From Petrimonas sp. (lineage in GTDB: Bacteria; Bacteroidota; Bacteroidia; Bacteroidales; Dysgonomonadaceae), in the NCBI GenBank assembly GCA_012839475.1, contig DUNG01000008.1, positions 62,001 through 126,000 of the forward strand: a stretch of DNA of 64,000 nucleotides, in the 5' to 3' direction. Below, one piece after another: positions 7,690 through 17,667 of this stretch (positions are counted from its first letter, which is position 1; every line of letters begins with the position of its first letter). Position numbers and translations under genes: made by a program. The notes under the pieces are model-generated. The model was given only the letters and a program-made list of their open reading frames with translations, did not search any database and was not told where the DNA came from.

Positions 7690-10266
7690 CTATTCAGTAT
7701 TCTCGTTATCACTGTTGTTCTCAACGCCGTTCACGTCAGGGATTACATCACCGCTATCACTCTCTTCAACGTTTTCATCATCAGCCTCTTCACCGTTATC
7801 TTCAGCGTTCACCTTGCAAACAGAAGCGATCTCATCGTTTCTTTTTTCCAAGTTAATCAAGCGGACTCCCTGCGTAACGCGTCCCATGATGCGAATATCG
7901 GAAATTTTTACGCGTATCGTTATACCCGATTTGTTAATTATCATTAAATCATTGTCGTCTGTTACGCTTTTGATGGCCACCAACTTACCCGTTTTCTCGG
8001 TTATATTAATGGTTTTTACCCCTTTCCCACCTCGGCGCGTGATGCGGTATACCGGTTCGCCATCCTCATCGTTCAGCATGGTTCGTTTGCCGTATCCCTG
8101 TTCGGAAACGACCAGGATGGTGTGATCCGACTCCGGATCCATGCAGATCATGCCTATTACGGCGTCCTCACCGTCATCGTCCAGCGTTATCCCCTTCACC
8201 CCGGTAGCGGTACGTCCCATAGGCCTCACGTCCTCTTCGTCAAAACGAATGGCTCGCCCGTTTCGGTTGGCCAGGATCACGTGCTGTTTCCCATCGGTCA
8301 ACCGTACGGAGATTACCTGGTCACCCTCGCGTAGGGTAATCGCGATTACACCGTTTTGTCGTGGCCTAGAATAGGCTTCAAGCAACGTCTTTTTTACCAC
8401 CCCATTTCTTGTGCAGAAGAGCAAGTGGTTAGAATTGATATACTCTTCATCCTGCAGGGTTTCTACCCGTACAAACGCGGTTACCGAATCGTCCGGGTCA
8501 ATGTTCAGCAGGTTTTGAATGGCCCTTCCCTTCGAGTTTTTGGTTCCTTCCGGTATTTCGAATACCCGCAACCAATAGCATTTCCCTTTCTGGGTGAAGA
8601 AAAGCATGTAGTTGTGATTGGTGGCTGGGTAGATGTACTCAACGAAGTCCTCATCGCGGGTGTCGGTACCGCGGGCTCCTACCCCACCCCTGTTTTGCGT
8701 TTGGAATTCCGATAGGGCGGTTCGTTTGATGTACCCCATGTGCGAGATGGTGATCACCATCTCGTCATCGGCGTAAAAATCCTCGGCATTCATCTCCTCG
8801 GCAGAAAAGATGATCTCCGAACGGCGTTCGTCACCGTACTTGTCTCGTACCTCGATCAGTTCATCCTTGATCACCTGCATCCGAAGCTCTTCATTGGTGA
8901 GGATCTCGTTTAGGTAAGCGATAAGTTTCTGAATCTCTTCGTATTCGGCGTGTAGCTTCTCCTGCTCCAGTCCAGTCAGCTGGCGGAGGCGCATCTCCAC
9001 GATAGCGCGGGCTTGCACCTCGGTCAGCTCGAAGCGCTCCATTAGCCGCTGGATGGCCATTTGAGGTGTGGATGATCCCCGGATGATGGCGATCACCTCG
9101 TCGATATTGTCCGACGCGATGATGAGACCCTCCAGGATATGGGCGCGCTCCTCTGCTTTGCGCAGTTCGAATCGCGTACGGCGCACCACCACATCGATTC
9201 GGTGGTCCACGAACAGCTCGATCATCCTCTTGAGATTCAGCATTTCGGGACGGCCGTTCACCAAGGCGATGTTGTTAACGCTAAACGATGATTGCATCGC
9301 GGTAAGCCTGTAGAGTTTGTTTAGCACGATATTCGCGTTGGCGTCGCGCTTAAGATCTATCACAATCCGCATGCCCTGACGGTCTGATTCATCGTTCACG
9401 TTAGAGATGCCATCGATCCTTTTATCCGATACCAGGTCGGCGATATTTTTGATCAAATCGGCCTTGTTCACCAAGTAGGGTATCTCCGAGATGATGATCT
9501 TATCGTGTGACTTGTCCGATTCAATTTCGGCTTTCCCGCGCATCACCACGCGTCCCCTACCCGTTTCGAACGCCTCTTCTACCCCTCGGTAGCCGTAAAT
9601 ATAGGCGCCCGTCGGGAAATCCGGGGCTTTTATGTAATGCATTAACCCCTTGGTATCTATATCCTTATCGTCAATATACGCGATAATCCCGTTGATGCAC
9701 TCGGTGAGGTTATGCGGGGCGATGTTGGTGGCCATCCCGACTGCGATTCCCGATGATCCGTTGATCAGTAGGTTGGGAATGCGTGTGGGCAACACGGTAG
9801 GCTCTTGCAGCGTATCATCGAAATTGAGTTGAAAGTCGACGGTCTCCTTATCGATATCGCGCAACATCTCCTCGGCCAACTTGTTGAGTCGAGCTTCGGT
9901 GTACCGCATGGCCGCGGGGCTGTCACCATCCACGCTCCCCATGTTGCCTTGCCCATCCACCAGGGGGTAGCGCATGCTCCAATCTTGCGCCAGGCGAACC
10001 ATCGCGTTGTATACCGATGAATCGCCATGTGGGTGAAATTTACCCAGTACCTCCCCCACGATACGGGCCGATTTCTTGTGGGGCTTATCGGCGGTGTTGC
10101 CCAGTTCGGACATCCCGTACAGGATGCGCCGGTGGACTGGTTTAAATCCATCCCGCACATCGGGTAACGCACGGGAAACGATAACGGACATCGAGTAATC
10201 GATGTACGACGATTTCATTTCATCTTCGATGTTAATCTTGATGATTCTGTCTTCTTGATCAATCAT
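7690..10266 (-). CDS. gyrA: DNA gyrase subunit A
   Basis: Catalytic subunit of the type II topoisomerase that introduces negative supercoils. The active-site tyrosine is Tyr122 in [10 protein letters not shown]. The N-terminal winged-helix and tower domains (to about residue 500) are followed by the six-bladed C-terminal DNA-wrapping domain. The GyrA box is present as QNRGGVG. The last 40 residues are strongly acidic (Glu/Asp/Asn). In the quinolone-resistance region, [12 protein letters not shown], the position equivalent to E. coli Ser83 is Ser, and that equivalent to Asp87 is Asn. gyrB is not in the window. The leader holds a possible attenuator. Confidence 0.97.
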   Translation of the reverse strand: MIDQEDRIIKINIEDEMKSSYIDYSMSVIVSRALPDVRDGFKPVHRRILYGMSELGNTADKPHKKSARIVGEVLGKFHPHGDSSVYNAMVRLAQDWSMRYPLVDGQGNMGSVDGDSPAAMRYTEARLNKLAEEMLRDIDKETVDFQLNFDDTLQEPTVLPTRIPNLLINGSSGIAVGMATNIAPHNLTECINGIIAYIDDKDIDTKGLMHYIKAPDFPTGAYIYGYRGVEEAFETGRGRVVMRGKAEIESDKSHDKIIISEIPYLVNKADLIKNIADLVSDKRIDGISNVNDESDRQGMRIVIDLKRDANANIVLNKLYRLTAMQSSFSVNNIALVNGRPEMLNLKRMIELFVDHRIDVVVRRTRFELRKAEERAHILEGLIIASDNIDEVIAIIRGSSTPQMAIQRLMERFELTEVQARAIVEMRLRQLTGLEQEKLHAEYEEIQKLIAYLNEILTNEELRMQVIKDELIEVRDKYGDERRSEIIFSAEEMNAEDFYADDEMVITISHMGYIKRTALSEFQTQNRGGVGARGTDTRDEDFVEYIYPATNHNYMLFFTQKGKCYWLRVFEIPEGTKNSKGRAIQNLLNIDPDDSVTAFVRVETLQDEEYINSNHLLFCTRNGVVKKTLLEAYSRPRQNGVIAITLREGDQVISVRLTDGKQHVILANRNGRAIRFDEEDVRPMGRTATGVKGITLDDDGEDAVIGMICMDPESDHTILVVSEQGYGKRTMLNDEDGEPVYRITRRGGKGVKTINITEKTGKLVAIKSVTDDNDLMIINKSGITIRVKISDIRIMGRVTQGVRLINLEKRNDEIASVCKVNAEDNGEEADDENVEESDSGDVIPDVNGVENNSDNENTE

Positions 10267-10289
10267 TTTAAACGTGATAATTCTCTTCC

Positions 10290-10323
10290 AAAAAAAACCT
10301 ACCCTGTTAATTATCAGGCAGGT
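10290..10323 (-). promoter_or_regulatory. terminator-like hairpin in the gyrA leader (possible attenuator)
   Basis: On the minus strand ACCTGCCTG (10323-10315), the loop ATAATTAA, and CAGGGTAGGT (10306-10297) form about nine pairs with one bulge and one G-U. A run of eight T follows (10297-10290). It lies between a predicted promoter at 10357-10387 and the gyrA ATG at 10266, so transcription of gyrA must pass it. The structure is visible; a regulatory role is inferred. Confidence 0.5.
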
Positions 10324-10356
10324 GAAAAATCGATACCCTAGTACCGTTTCAAACTA

Positions 10357-10387
10357 CTAAGGTACGGCTTTTCTTCGATTTTATCAA
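10357..10387 (-). promoter_or_regulatory. predicted gyrA promoter
   Basis: On the minus strand TTG (10385-10387), a 20-base spacer and TACCTTAG (10357-10364) resemble the Bacteroidetes -33/-7 pair with one mismatch in the -7 element. It sits immediately downstream of the secA terminator and predicts a leader of about 85 bases. Confidence 0.5.
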
Positions 10388-10394
10388 CAAAAAA

Positions 10395-10442
10395 CGGAAG
10401 AAAAAACCCGTCCACGCGCTCTGGATACGAGGCGAGACGGGT
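10395..10442 (-). terminator. intrinsic terminator of secA
   Basis: On the minus strand ACCCGTC (10442-10436) pairs with GACGGGT (10412-10406) and is followed by TTTTTTCTTCC. It is about 100 bases after the secA stop codon and directly before the gyrA promoter, so it separates the two units. Confidence 0.75.
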
Positions 10443-10539
10443 GAAAATTCTCGAGGGAGAAACGTTCGTAACAGACGTTAAAAATGGGTTTTCGTGAGTC
10501 CATTACTCACCTTTCGCGATAGCCGTTTGGGAAACTCTT

Positions 10540-13500
10540 TTATCTGCCGTGGCAATTTTTATACTTCTTGCCGCTTCCGCAGGGACAAGGTTCGTTTCGT
10601 CCGATTTTTTTCTCCACACGGATGGGTTCCAGCTTCCGCGGTTGCCTGGGTGGCTGTCCTCCCCCGCCCTCTCCCTGGTGACCCATGTTTTCCGTGTCGT
10701 CTTTCTGCGTACGGTATTTGCTGTAGTCGGTCTTCCTTTCGGGTGCGGCCTGGCGCACGCTGTTCGGGTCCTGGATGGGGATTTGCCCCCGCATCAGTAT
10801 CGACACCGCTTTGTAGTTGATGTCGTTGACCATCTCCCGGAAGAGGTTGAACGACTCCAGCTTATAAATCAGAAGTGGGTCTTTCTGCTCGTAGCTAGCG
10901 GTTTGAACCGACTGTTTTAAATCATCCATTACCCTGAGGTGCTCCTTCCAATTCTCGTCAATCGTGTGAAGCAGGATCGATTTCTCGAATGCCCTCACCA
11001 GCGCTTTCGATCCGGTCTCGTAGGCCTCTTTCAGGTTGCAGGAGATGTTGTACATCCGTTTCCCGTCGGTGATGGGTATAAGGATGTTCTCGTACACCGC
11101 ACCTTGGTTCTCGTACACCTGTTTGATGACGGGATGGGCGATCTCTGCCAGTCGCTCAGTTTTGCGCTGGAACGTTTCGAACGCCTTTTCCGTGACCAGG
11201 TCAACCGCCTCGTTCGGCCGCATCTTTTTCACATCCTCCTCCTTGAAAGGTACCTCAAGAGCCAGTACGCGGTAGAGATCCAGCTTCATATCTTCATAAT
11301 AGTCAAGGCTGTTTTCCACGATGTTCTTCGAGGTCTCGCTGATCATGTTGGCCACGTCGTTATCAATTCGTTCCCCCATTAGGGCGTGGCGGCGTCGTTT
11401 GTAGATCACTTCACGTTGAGAGTTCATCACGTCGTCGTACTCCAGCAGCCGTTTACGGATACCGAAGTTGTTCTCTTCCACTTTCTTCTGGGCCCGCTCC
11501 ACCGATTTGCTCAGCATGTTATGCTCCAGTACATCGCCCTCCTGGAATCCCATGCGGTCCATCATGGTTGCGATCCGCTCCGTGGCGAACAGGCGCATCA
11601 GGTCGTCCTCCAACGAGACGAAAAACACCGATGACCCGGGATCTCCCTGACGTCCCGCGCGTCCCCGCAGCTGGCGGTCAACGCGACGTGACTCGTGCCG
11701 TTCCGTACCGATGATGGCCAATCCCCCTGCCTCCCGCACTTCGGGCGACAGCTTGATGTCGGTACCGCGTCCCGCCATGTTGGTCGCGATGGTCACTACC
11801 CCGCTCTGTCCTGCCGTGGCCACGATCTCAGCCTCGCGCTGGTGCAGCTTGGCGTTCAGCACGTTGTGCTTGATCTTCCGTAACGTGAGCATTCGGCTTA
11901 GCAGCTCCGAAATCTCTACCGAGGTGGTACCCACCAGCACCGGCCGCCCCTCCGAGACCAAGGAGGATATCTCCTCGATAACCGCCGTATATTTTTCCCG
12001 CTTTGTTTTGTAGATGCGGTCGTTCTGGTCGTCTCGAATGATGGGACTGTTGGTGGGAATAACCACCACGTCTAACTTGTAGATATCCCAAAACTCGCCT
12101 GCTTCCGTTTCGGCCGTACCGGTCATACCTGCCAGTTTGCCGTACATACGGAAAAAGTTTTGCAGCGTGATGGTCGCGAAGGTCTGCGTGGCCGCCTCTA
12201 CCTTGACCCGCTCCTTGGCTTCTATAGCCTGGTGCAGCCCGTCGGAGTAACGCCTGCCCTCCATCACGCGCCCCGTCTGCTCGTCCACGATCTTCACTTT
12301 GTTTTCGATCACCACGTACTCCACGTCTTTTTCGAAGAGGGTATACGCTTTGAGCAGCTGGTTGATGGTGTGTACCCGTTCCGACTTGATCGCGTAGTTC
12401 TGCAGCAGCTCATCTTTCTTGGCTGCCTTCTCCTCATCGGAAAGGTTTTCTGTTTCCAAATCAGAGAGTTGTGACGCGATATCGGGCAGGATGAAAAATT
12501 GGGGGTCGTCTGATTTGCCGGTCAGCAGGTCGATACCCTTATCGGTCAGCTCGATGCTGTTCTGTTTCTCATCGATCACGAAGTAGAGTGGATCGGTCAC
12601 GATATGCATGTTCCTCATCTGCTCCTGCATGTAGAATGCCTCGGTTTTAAGCATAGCCGCCTTAATTCCCTGCTCACTTAGGAACTTGATGAGCGGGGTG
12701 TATTTTGGCATCCCCTTGTAAGAACGGAAGAGCAGCAATGCACCCTCTTCTTGCACCTTGGGGTCTTCGGAGGCCATTTTCGTTCTCGCTTCGGCCAATA
12801 GCTTGGTCGTGAGGTCTCGTTGCGCCTTCACGATGATCTCCACCCTCGGGCGGAACTGGTCGTAGAGCTGCTCCTCTCCCTTGGGAACCGGTCCGGAGAT
12901 AATCAACGGGGTCCGGGCATCGTCAATCAATACCGAGTCCACCTCGTCCACGATCGCGTAATTGTGTTTCCGTTGAACCAGGTCTTTGGGCGAAATTGCC
13001 ATGTTGTCGCGTAGGTAATCGAAGCCAAACTCGTTATTCGTACCGTAAGTAATGTCGGAATTGTACGCTTTACGGCGCGCTTCGGAGTTGGGCTCATGCT
13101 TGTCGATGCAGTCCACCGACAGACCATGGAACATGTACATGGGTCCCATCCACTCCGAGTCACGCTTGGCCAGGTAATCGTTGACCGTCACCACGTGAAC
13201 CCCCTCATGCGTGAGCGCGTTAAGGAAAACGGGTAGCGTGGCAACCAACGTCTTCCCCTCCCCGGTGGCCATCTCGGCGATCTTCCCCTGGTGAAGTACC
13301 ACCCCCCCGAAGAGTTGCACGTCGTAGTGTATCATATCCCACGTGATCTCGTTACCACCGGCCATCCAGTGGTTTTGGTAGATGGCTTTCTCTCCCTCTA
13401 TCCGCACGAAGTCATGGTTGGCCGCCAGGTCCCTATCAAAGTCGGTGGCTTTCACCACCACCTCGCTATTTCTCGTGAACCGGCGGGCTGTATCCTTCAT

Positions 13501-13839
13501 GATGGAGAAGGCGACCGGTAAAATCTCGTTTAGTTTCTTCTCGTATTTATCGGAGATCACTTGCTCCAGCTTGTCCACCTGATTCCAGACGGCCTCCCTT
13601 TCGCTCAGTTCAACCTCCTCCATCCCGGCTTTTAGTTGCTCTATCTGCTCCTTTTCCGGGGCGACGAATTCACTGATCTCCTTTTCCAGTTCCTTCGTCC
13701 TGGCGCGCAACTCGTCGTTAGAAAGCTTCTCTATCGCGGGGTATACCTCTTTGATCTTCTTGACGATCGGGTTGATCTCGTTGAGGTCGCGTTGCGCTTT
13801 ATTGCCAAAAATTTTCGTTATAAATTTATTGAATCCCAT
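10540..13839 (-). CDS. secA: protein translocase ATPase SecA
   Basis: Motor of Sec-dependent export at the inner membrane. Seen in order are Walker A ([14 protein letters not shown]), the DEAD-type Walker B ([21 protein letters not shown]), the pre-protein crosslinking region, the second RecA-like domain ([29 protein letters not shown]), and a C-terminal zinc-binding tail [13 protein letters not shown]. At 1099 residues it is longer than E. coli SecA (901) because of the insertions normal in Bacteroidetes. It follows the alkaline-phosphatase-like gene by 33 bases and probably shares its transcript. A strong terminator lies downstream. Confidence 0.98.
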   Translation of the reverse strand: MGFNKFITKIFGNKAQRDLNEINPIVKKIKEVYPAIEKLSNDELRARTKELEKEISEFVAPEKEQIEQLKAGMEEVELSEREAVWNQVDKLEQVISDKYEKKLNEILPVAFSIMKDTARRFTRNSEVVVKATDFDRDLAANHDFVRIEGEKAIYQNHWMAGGNEITWDMIHYDVQLFGGVVLHQGKIAEMATGEGKTLVATLPVFLNALTHEGVHVVTVNDYLAKRDSEWMGPMYMFHGLSVDCIDKHEPNSEARRKAYNSDITYGTNNEFGFDYLRDNMAISPKDLVQRKHNYAIVDEVDSVLIDDARTPLIISGPVPKGEEQLYDQFRPRVEIIVKAQRDLTTKLLAEARTKMASEDPKVQEEGALLLFRSYKGMPKYTPLIKFLSEQGIKAAMLKTEAFYMQEQMRNMHIVTDPLYFVIDEKQNSIELTDKGIDLLTGKSDDPQFFILPDIASQLSDLETENLSDEEKAAKKDELLQNYAIKSERVHTINQLLKAYTLFEKDVEYVVIENKVKIVDEQTGRVMEGRRYSDGLHQAIEAKERVKVEAATQTFATITLQNFFRMYGKLAGMTGTAETEAGEFWDIYKLDVVVIPTNSPIIRDDQNDRIYKTKREKYTAVIEEISSLVSEGRPVLVGTTSVEISELLSRMLTLRKIKHNVLNAKLHQREAEIVATAGQSGVVTIATNMAGRGTDIKLSPEVREAGGLAIIGTERHESRRVDRQLRGRAGRQGDPGSSVFFVSLEDDLMRLFATERIATMMDRMGFQEGDVLEHNMLSKSVERAQKKVEENNFGIRKRLLEYDDVMNSQREVIYKRRRHALMGERIDNDVANMISETSKNIVENSLDYYEDMKLDLYRVLALEVPFKEEDVKKMRPNEAVDLVTEKAFETFQRKTERLAEIAHPVIKQVYENQGAVYENILIPITDGKRMYNISCNLKEAYETGSKALVRAFEKSILLHTIDENWKEHLRVMDDLKQSVQTASYEQKDPLLIYKLESFNLFREMVNDINYKAVSILMRGQIPIQDPNSVRQAAPERKTDYSKYRTQKDDTENMGHQGEGGGGQPPRQPRKLEPIRVEKKIGRNEPCPCGSGKKYKNCHGR

Positions 13840-13872
13840 AGTCTGTTTTTATTTCGTTTGCATAATGGTTCT

Positions 13873-15465
13873 CTATCGCTCCATGTAAAACTCCTTCAGT
13901 ATTTCTGCCTTCGCCGCGTTGGGTGCCCGGATACGCAAACGGTACGAGACGGTGGGTGCTATCTCCGTGGCGTCGATGGTGCGATTCACTTTTCCCGCTG
14001 GCACGTGATTCCCGAAGAAAATAAGCGGTGCCATGATCGTGTTGCGGTGCCCTCGCTCTCTCGTGTCTACTTGCTCGTCCACCACCTTCCATCCAGGTTG
14101 TAACTCCAGGAACAGGTCGCCCGATATCCCCTCGTAATAACCGTTGCGGTAAAACTGCACGTTTTGGTTATACGCCCCGTGCAGCATCTGATGAGAGGTG
14201 ATAACATCTTGCACACCGGCTGATTGCACTAAGAATGCCGCCGCCTCCTGTTGAAATTCTTTCAGGTTAAAGCCACTCTCCTCTATCAGCTTCCTGTCTA
14301 AAAAGAACTGCTCGTTATAATACTTTTTGACCCACTGCACCCGGCCATACAGGGCCATCAGGTACATGTTCAACAGGGCTTGGCTCCTTTCCGGGAAGAA
14401 CTCTCCCCCAGAGGTCGTTATTCCCTCCGGGATAACTTCCTGCTCGTTAAAATAACCTGTAGAGGCGATGAATATCAGGCAATTATCGATACCAACGGCA
14501 CTTTCTATGGCGTCCAACAAGCGGGCCAGTTCCAAATCAAGTCGGTAGTAGGTATCCTGAATCTCAAGCGAGTAGTTCTTATCAAGCGCTTTCGAAAATC
14601 CCCCCGCGTAGAAGGTGAGCGCCAGGAAGTCGGGATTTACCCTCCTACCCAGCGTCCCTGATTCCAACAATTGTATCGCTATGTCATTCACCTCCTTGTT
14701 GACGTAGGGTGACTCTTTGAAATGCCGGAGGTTATCCCCCGCTTTGCCTCCAAGATAGTGTTGGAAGCTGTACCGGTTCCGGGTGTATGGAAAGGCGTGG
14801 TAGTATTTAATATCTATCATCGGGCGCCAGGTGGTGCTCCCTATCGTGTAGGTGAGTGATTGCTGGCTTCGGTTATGTTGTTCCACCAAGTGGTGTTTCG
14901 ACTTATAAAAGGTGGTGGTTGCCCATTTGCCGTTTTCGTTCTCTATCCAGTAAGCGCTGTTAGCCGCATGACCACCTGACGCAAGCGCCTGTGACGCGTT
15001 TGGTGCGAAAGCGAACACGTCTGACTGTCCACCGGAGGCGATTTTTAGCTCATCGGTAATGGTAGATACCTTCAGGGGCAATGGCGATAGCTTTTCGGTA
15101 GTGAAATCGCCCATATAGTTGTTGTCCAAGAAGGAGGATATCTCTTGGTGGGTCTCGACCAGGTACCTGTTCTCGGCGGTGATGCCGTGATACGACGGGT
15201 TGGCTCCCGTGTAGATGGTGGCGATGGTAGATGCCTTGTCCAGGTTCGGGAAATCGTAGTGTATGTTGCTGTAGACAAGTCCCTCGTCAAGGAGACGGTT
15301 GAACCCCCGGTCGCCGTAGATATACCTGAACATCTCCAGGTAATCGCCTCGGAGTTGATCGATAGTGATGCCCACCACCAGCCTGGGTGCCTCTACCAAA
15401 GGTGGTTGTGCACAAAGTACCGATATCGATAAAAAAGCGACTAAAGAAGAAATTACTCTGATCAT
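13873..15465 (-). CDS. alkaline-phosphatase-superfamily protein lacking canonical metal ligands (predicted pseudoenzyme)
   Basis: About 530 residues with signal peptide MIRVISSLVAFLSISVLCAQ. I chose the ATG at 15465 because longer forms overlap the upstream gene and bury the signal peptide. The fold of PafA-like/type I phosphodiesterases is recognisable: VVGITIDQLRGDYLEMF, IYTGANPSYHGI, and EIQDTYYRLDLELARLLDAIE. The residues that usually make the site appear replaced. The nucleophile segment T-G-P-G-H reads K-A-S-T-I near residue 77, the later D-H-G reads S-T-G-Y, and the final His before P-L-I is absent. Asp36 remains. A binding or structural role is therefore more likely than hydrolysis. 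It sits between the Lnb gene and secA, 33 bases before secA. Confidence 0.75.
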   Translation of the reverse strand: MIRVISSLVAFLSISVLCAQPPLVEAPRLVVGITIDQLRGDYLEMFRYIYGDRGFNRLLDEGLVYSNIHYDFPNLDKASTIATIYTGANPSYHGITAENRYLVETHQEISSFLDNNYMGDFTTEKLSPLPLKVSTITDELKIASGGQSDVFAFAPNASQALASGGHAANSAYWIENENGKWATTTFYKSKHHLVEQHNRSQQSLTYTIGSTTWRPMIDIKYYHAFPYTRNRYSFQHYLGGKAGDNLRHFKESPYVNKEVNDIAIQLLESGTLGRRVNPDFLALTFYAGGFSKALDKNYSLEIQDTYYRLDLELARLLDAIESAVGIDNCLIFIASTGYFNEQEVIPEGITTSGGEFFPERSQALLNMYLMALYGRVQWVKKYYNEQFFLDRKLIEESGFNLKEFQQEAAAFLVQSAGVQDVITSHQMLHGAYNQNVQFYRNGYYEGISGDLFLELQPGWKVVDEQVDTRERGHRNTIMAPLIFFGNHVPAGKVNRTIDATEIAPTVSYRLRIRAPNAAKAEILKEFYMER

Positions 15466-15488
15466 TGTTTTAAATTGTCGTGAACCCT

Positions 15489-16823
15489 TTAAATACCCCA
15501 CCTCCTTTTTAGCGTTCGGCTTGACGCGTAGCGTCTGTTTTTGATCCTCTTTTTTCTGACTATCAGCAGGTTCGTACCCGAGCGGAGCGCGAGACAGAGG
15601 GCAAAGGGGATGGTCTCCAGCGGCAGTTGTTGGGGAATTAGCCACCACAACAACAGGAAAAGCAGTACGACTGCAAAGTTAATGAAATGGTAGAAAAAAA
15701 CGGCTTTCTCAGCCCGGCTCGACCAAAATAGAAAAGCCGCGAAGAGCGCGATAGGATTGAGCCATGCAAAGTTCCAATTGGGGTTGGTTGCGGGGTGCTC
15801 GGAGAAATACATCAGCACGAAAACGATTATCCCACCCAGTCCGGATACCCCGAACAGGAAGGTGTCAAACCATTGCTGCAGCTTCAGCTTGTCAAGCCGC
15901 ACGGCTTGCCATAGAGAGAGCAAGAGGGTTAATACCAGCAGGATGATTCCCGCGGTAAACGGCGTCACGGGGAATCGCTTGCCCGGGTGGTTAACCTCCG
16001 GGTTGCCGGGTAACAGGACGCTTGAGTGGCTTACCAATGGGCGACTCAACGTGACGCTATCGCCCTGGTGAATAGTATTGCCTTGGTGTACGTCGTCTCC
16101 TTGCCTTGAGATTTCGTCATGCTCTGGGTTGCTGTTTGGGTGAATAGTGGCTTCTTCAAACGAGTTCATCAGGTAAGAGGGGATGTACATCTTCTCCCGG
16201 ACATCAATCTCCCGGTCAGCATCGCTCCCGATAATCAGGTCGATCCCGAATTTAGTCCATGGGGAGTGGCTCACGTGCTCATGAATCAGGTCACGGAACG
16301 ATTGTCCCTCTTGAGTGGGCGGGTACTCAATGATACCGTGGGTATAGCGCTCCACCATATCACGGGGACGTGTGGCACAGTTGTCGAAGAAGTAGTTGTA
16401 CCGGTAGCCGCAATTTTCAGGTAACGCGTTAATCTGTAGCGCGTCAAACAGCTCCTGCTTCTCCTGGAGAGAGAGGTTCAGCTCCTGCTCCACCACCTCC
16501 TGCCCCTTGTAACCGTATTCAATCAGGAATTGCTGGAAGGAGGTCACCCCAAGCACGTAGTCGGTCTCCCCCCGTATGAAGTGGTAAATGAAATGGGGCT
16601 GCGACGAGTCGAAGTAGCCGTAGTTAAAAACGGCATCAATACCCGTGCTATCATCTTGCACGCGGATGGCCGTGTGGCCAAATAGGGAGTAAACAGCCTC
16701 GTACCAAGGGGAAGCGGTTAATAGAGTAATCCTCGCGCTATCACTCAGCTTCACCTGAGCGGCGACCGGCTGAAGGGAGAGGGCGAAGATCGTGAAGAGA
16801 ATAAGCGGGGCTATTTTTTTCAT
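15489..16823 (-). CDS. lnb: DUF4105 family protein, likely lipoprotein N-acyltransferase Lnb
   Basis: About 444 residues. Signal peptide MKKIAPLILFTIFALSLQPVAAQ (ATG at 16823) precedes a periplasmic DUF4105 domain. SLFGHTAIRV and YFFDNCATRPRDM supply the His and Cys expected of a papain/NlpC-like thiol site. Residues about 280-430 contain roughly four to five membrane segments. DUF4105 proteins of Bacteroides have been reported as Lnb, which adds the third acyl chain to lipoproteins; assignment here is by family. A polar linker with repeated HQGD/HQGN units (about residues 235-260) separates the domain from the membrane part. It lies 23 bases before the alkaline-phosphatase-like gene and on the same strand as secA. 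Confidence 0.75.
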   Translation of the reverse strand: MKKIAPLILFTIFALSLQPVAAQVKLSDSARITLLTASPWYEAVYSLFGHTAIRVQDDSTGIDAVFNYGYFDSSQPHFIYHFIRGETDYVLGVTSFQQFLIEYGYKGQEVVEQELNLSLQEKQELFDALQINALPENCGYRYNYFFDNCATRPRDMVERYTHGIIEYPPTQEGQSFRDLIHEHVSHSPWTKFGIDLIIGSDADREIDVREKMYIPSYLMNSFEEATIHPNSNPEHDEISRQGDDVHQGNTIHQGDSVTLSRPLVSHSSVLLPGNPEVNHPGKRFPVTPFTAGIILLVLTLLLSLWQAVRLDKLKLQQWFDTFLFGVSGLGGIIVFVLMYFSEHPATNPNWNFAWLNPIALFAAFLFWSSRAEKAVFFYHFINFAVVLLFLLLWWLIPQQLPLETIPFALCLALRSGTNLLIVRKKRIKNRRYASSRTLKRRWGI

Positions 16824-16872
16824 TAAACCTTTGTTTCCGAGCAATACTGATGCGGGTTACGGCATCAACCAA

Positions 16873-16880
16873 CAAAAATA
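16873..16880 (-). promoter_or_regulatory. -7 element TATTTTTG upstream of the lnb-secA run
   Basis: An exact TAnnTTTG match on the minus strand, 50 bases before the ATG at 16823, with no convincing -33 element. Confidence 0.4.
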
Positions 16881-17004
16881 CATAAAATTGCGTTAGAATC
16901 ATACTATAACGCGAAATTACTTTCGTGCTCGGGGATTTTTTACTTTGAAAGCGTGAACAGCTCGTTAAACTGTTTCGACAACCCATTAGTTGCCCGGCAA
17001 AAGT

Positions 17005-17037
17005 AAAAAACAACGGCGACCCAATCTGGGCCGCCGT
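17005..17037 (-). terminator. intrinsic terminator of rpmE2
   Basis: On the minus strand ACGGCG (17037-17032) pairs with CGCCGT (17018-17013), extended inside by GCCCA/TGGGT around a 3-base loop. TGTTTTTTAC follows. It starts 27 bases after the rpmE2 stop codon. Confidence 0.85.
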
Positions 17038-17063
17038 AATTCGTTTCACTCTCTTCCGTCCTT

Positions 17064-17321
17064 CTATTTCTTCTTGCTTCGGTCTCCGTAGCGGCTCATG
17101 AATTTGTCCACGCGCCCGGCAGTATCCACCAGCTTCTGTTTACCGGTGTAAAAGGGGTGAGATGAACTGGTAATCTCCAGTTTAACCAAAGGATACGTTA
17201 CACCATCTACCTCGATGGTCTCCCTCGCGTTGACGGTAGAGCGGGAAATAAAAATCTCGTCGTTTGACATGTCTTTAAAAACGACCGGACGATAGTTTGT
17301 GGGATGAATCTCTTTTTTCAT
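17064..17321 (-). CDS. rpmE2: 50S ribosomal protein bL31, type B
   Basis: 85-residue bL31 of the zinc-independent type: the sequence [20 protein letters not shown] has no Cys pairs. [20 protein letters not shown] matches the conserved C-terminal half. In genomes with two bL31 forms the type B version substitutes under zinc shortage; whether this genome has a second copy cannot be seen. It is monocistronic, with its own -7 element (17413-17420), a leader of about 90 bases containing a hairpin, and its own terminator. Confidence 0.95.
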   Translation of the reverse strand: MKKEIHPTNYRPVVFKDMSNDEIFISRSTVNARETIEVDGVTYPLVKLEITSSSHPFYTGKQKLVDTAGRVDKFMSRYGDRSKKK

Positions 17322-17372
17322 ATGCTTACTCCTTTATCCTATCTTTTCTGTATTAACCTACTATTGAACGAG

Positions 17373-17403
17373 AAACGGGTAAAATTTTACTTTACTCCCG
17401 TTT
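17373..17403 (-). promoter_or_regulatory. hairpin in the rpmE2 leader
   Basis: AAACGGG (17373-17379) pairs with CCCGTTT (17397-17403), and the loop contains the palindrome GTAAAATTTTAC. With the -7 element at 17413-17420, it would form at the very 5' end of the rpmE2 mRNA. A ribosomal-protein autoregulatory leader is possible but unproven. Confidence 0.4.
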
Positions 17404-17412
17404 TTCGGAGGG

Positions 17413-17420
17413 CAAAGATA
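17413..17420 (-). promoter_or_regulatory. -7 element TATCTTTG of rpmE2
   Basis: An exact TAnnTTTG on the minus strand, 92 bases before the rpmE2 ATG. The -33 region is only T-rich. Confidence 0.45.
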
Positions 17421-17626
17421 GCCTATTCCTTTAAAATAAAAAAATAATTATACCTCTTTTCAATCTAAAGTGCCGTTCCAAACTCTTTTTTTACCGAACG
17501 TGTAATAAATAACTTTTTTTGTAAAAATAAATTTTTTTTCATGTTGTTTTGATTTCTTGTTTCAAAATAAGTGAAAATAACATGTTTTTCCGTGATTTGT
17601 GTACTTCTCCATTCGCTGTTATGTTT

Positions 17627-17634
17627 TATATTTG
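17627..17634 (+). promoter_or_regulatory. -7 element TATATTTG of the DUF5916 gene
   Basis: An exact TAnnTTTG on the plus strand, 33 bases before the ATG at 17668. No TTTG at the expected -33 distance. Confidence 0.45.
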
Positions 17635-17667
17635 TGGCGATATAAAAATGATACAACTAAGCGTAAT

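Larger units (their letters stand above)
17322..17667. other. divergent promoter region between rpmE2 and the DUF5916 gene (346 bases)
   Basis: The left part holds the rpmE2 leader hairpin (17373-17403) and -7 element (17413-17420). The centre (about 17425-17560) is very AT-rich without recognisable structure. The right part holds a TAnnTTTG element (17627-17634) facing the DUF5916 gene. No RNA gene is seen. Confidence 0.65.

Noticed and set aside
15466-15648. Upstream extension of the alkaline-phosphatase-like gene
   Set aside because: It overlaps the lnb gene, is rich in charged residues and would displace the signal peptide.
17464-17660. 63-codon minus-strand frame in the rpmE2/DUF5916 gap
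   Set aside because: Lys/Asn-rich translation of AT-rich DNA, overlapping the promoter region; no coding support.
17599-17667. Upstream extension of the DUF5916 gene
   Set aside because: It overlaps the -7 element and puts a non-signal sequence before a clear signal peptide.
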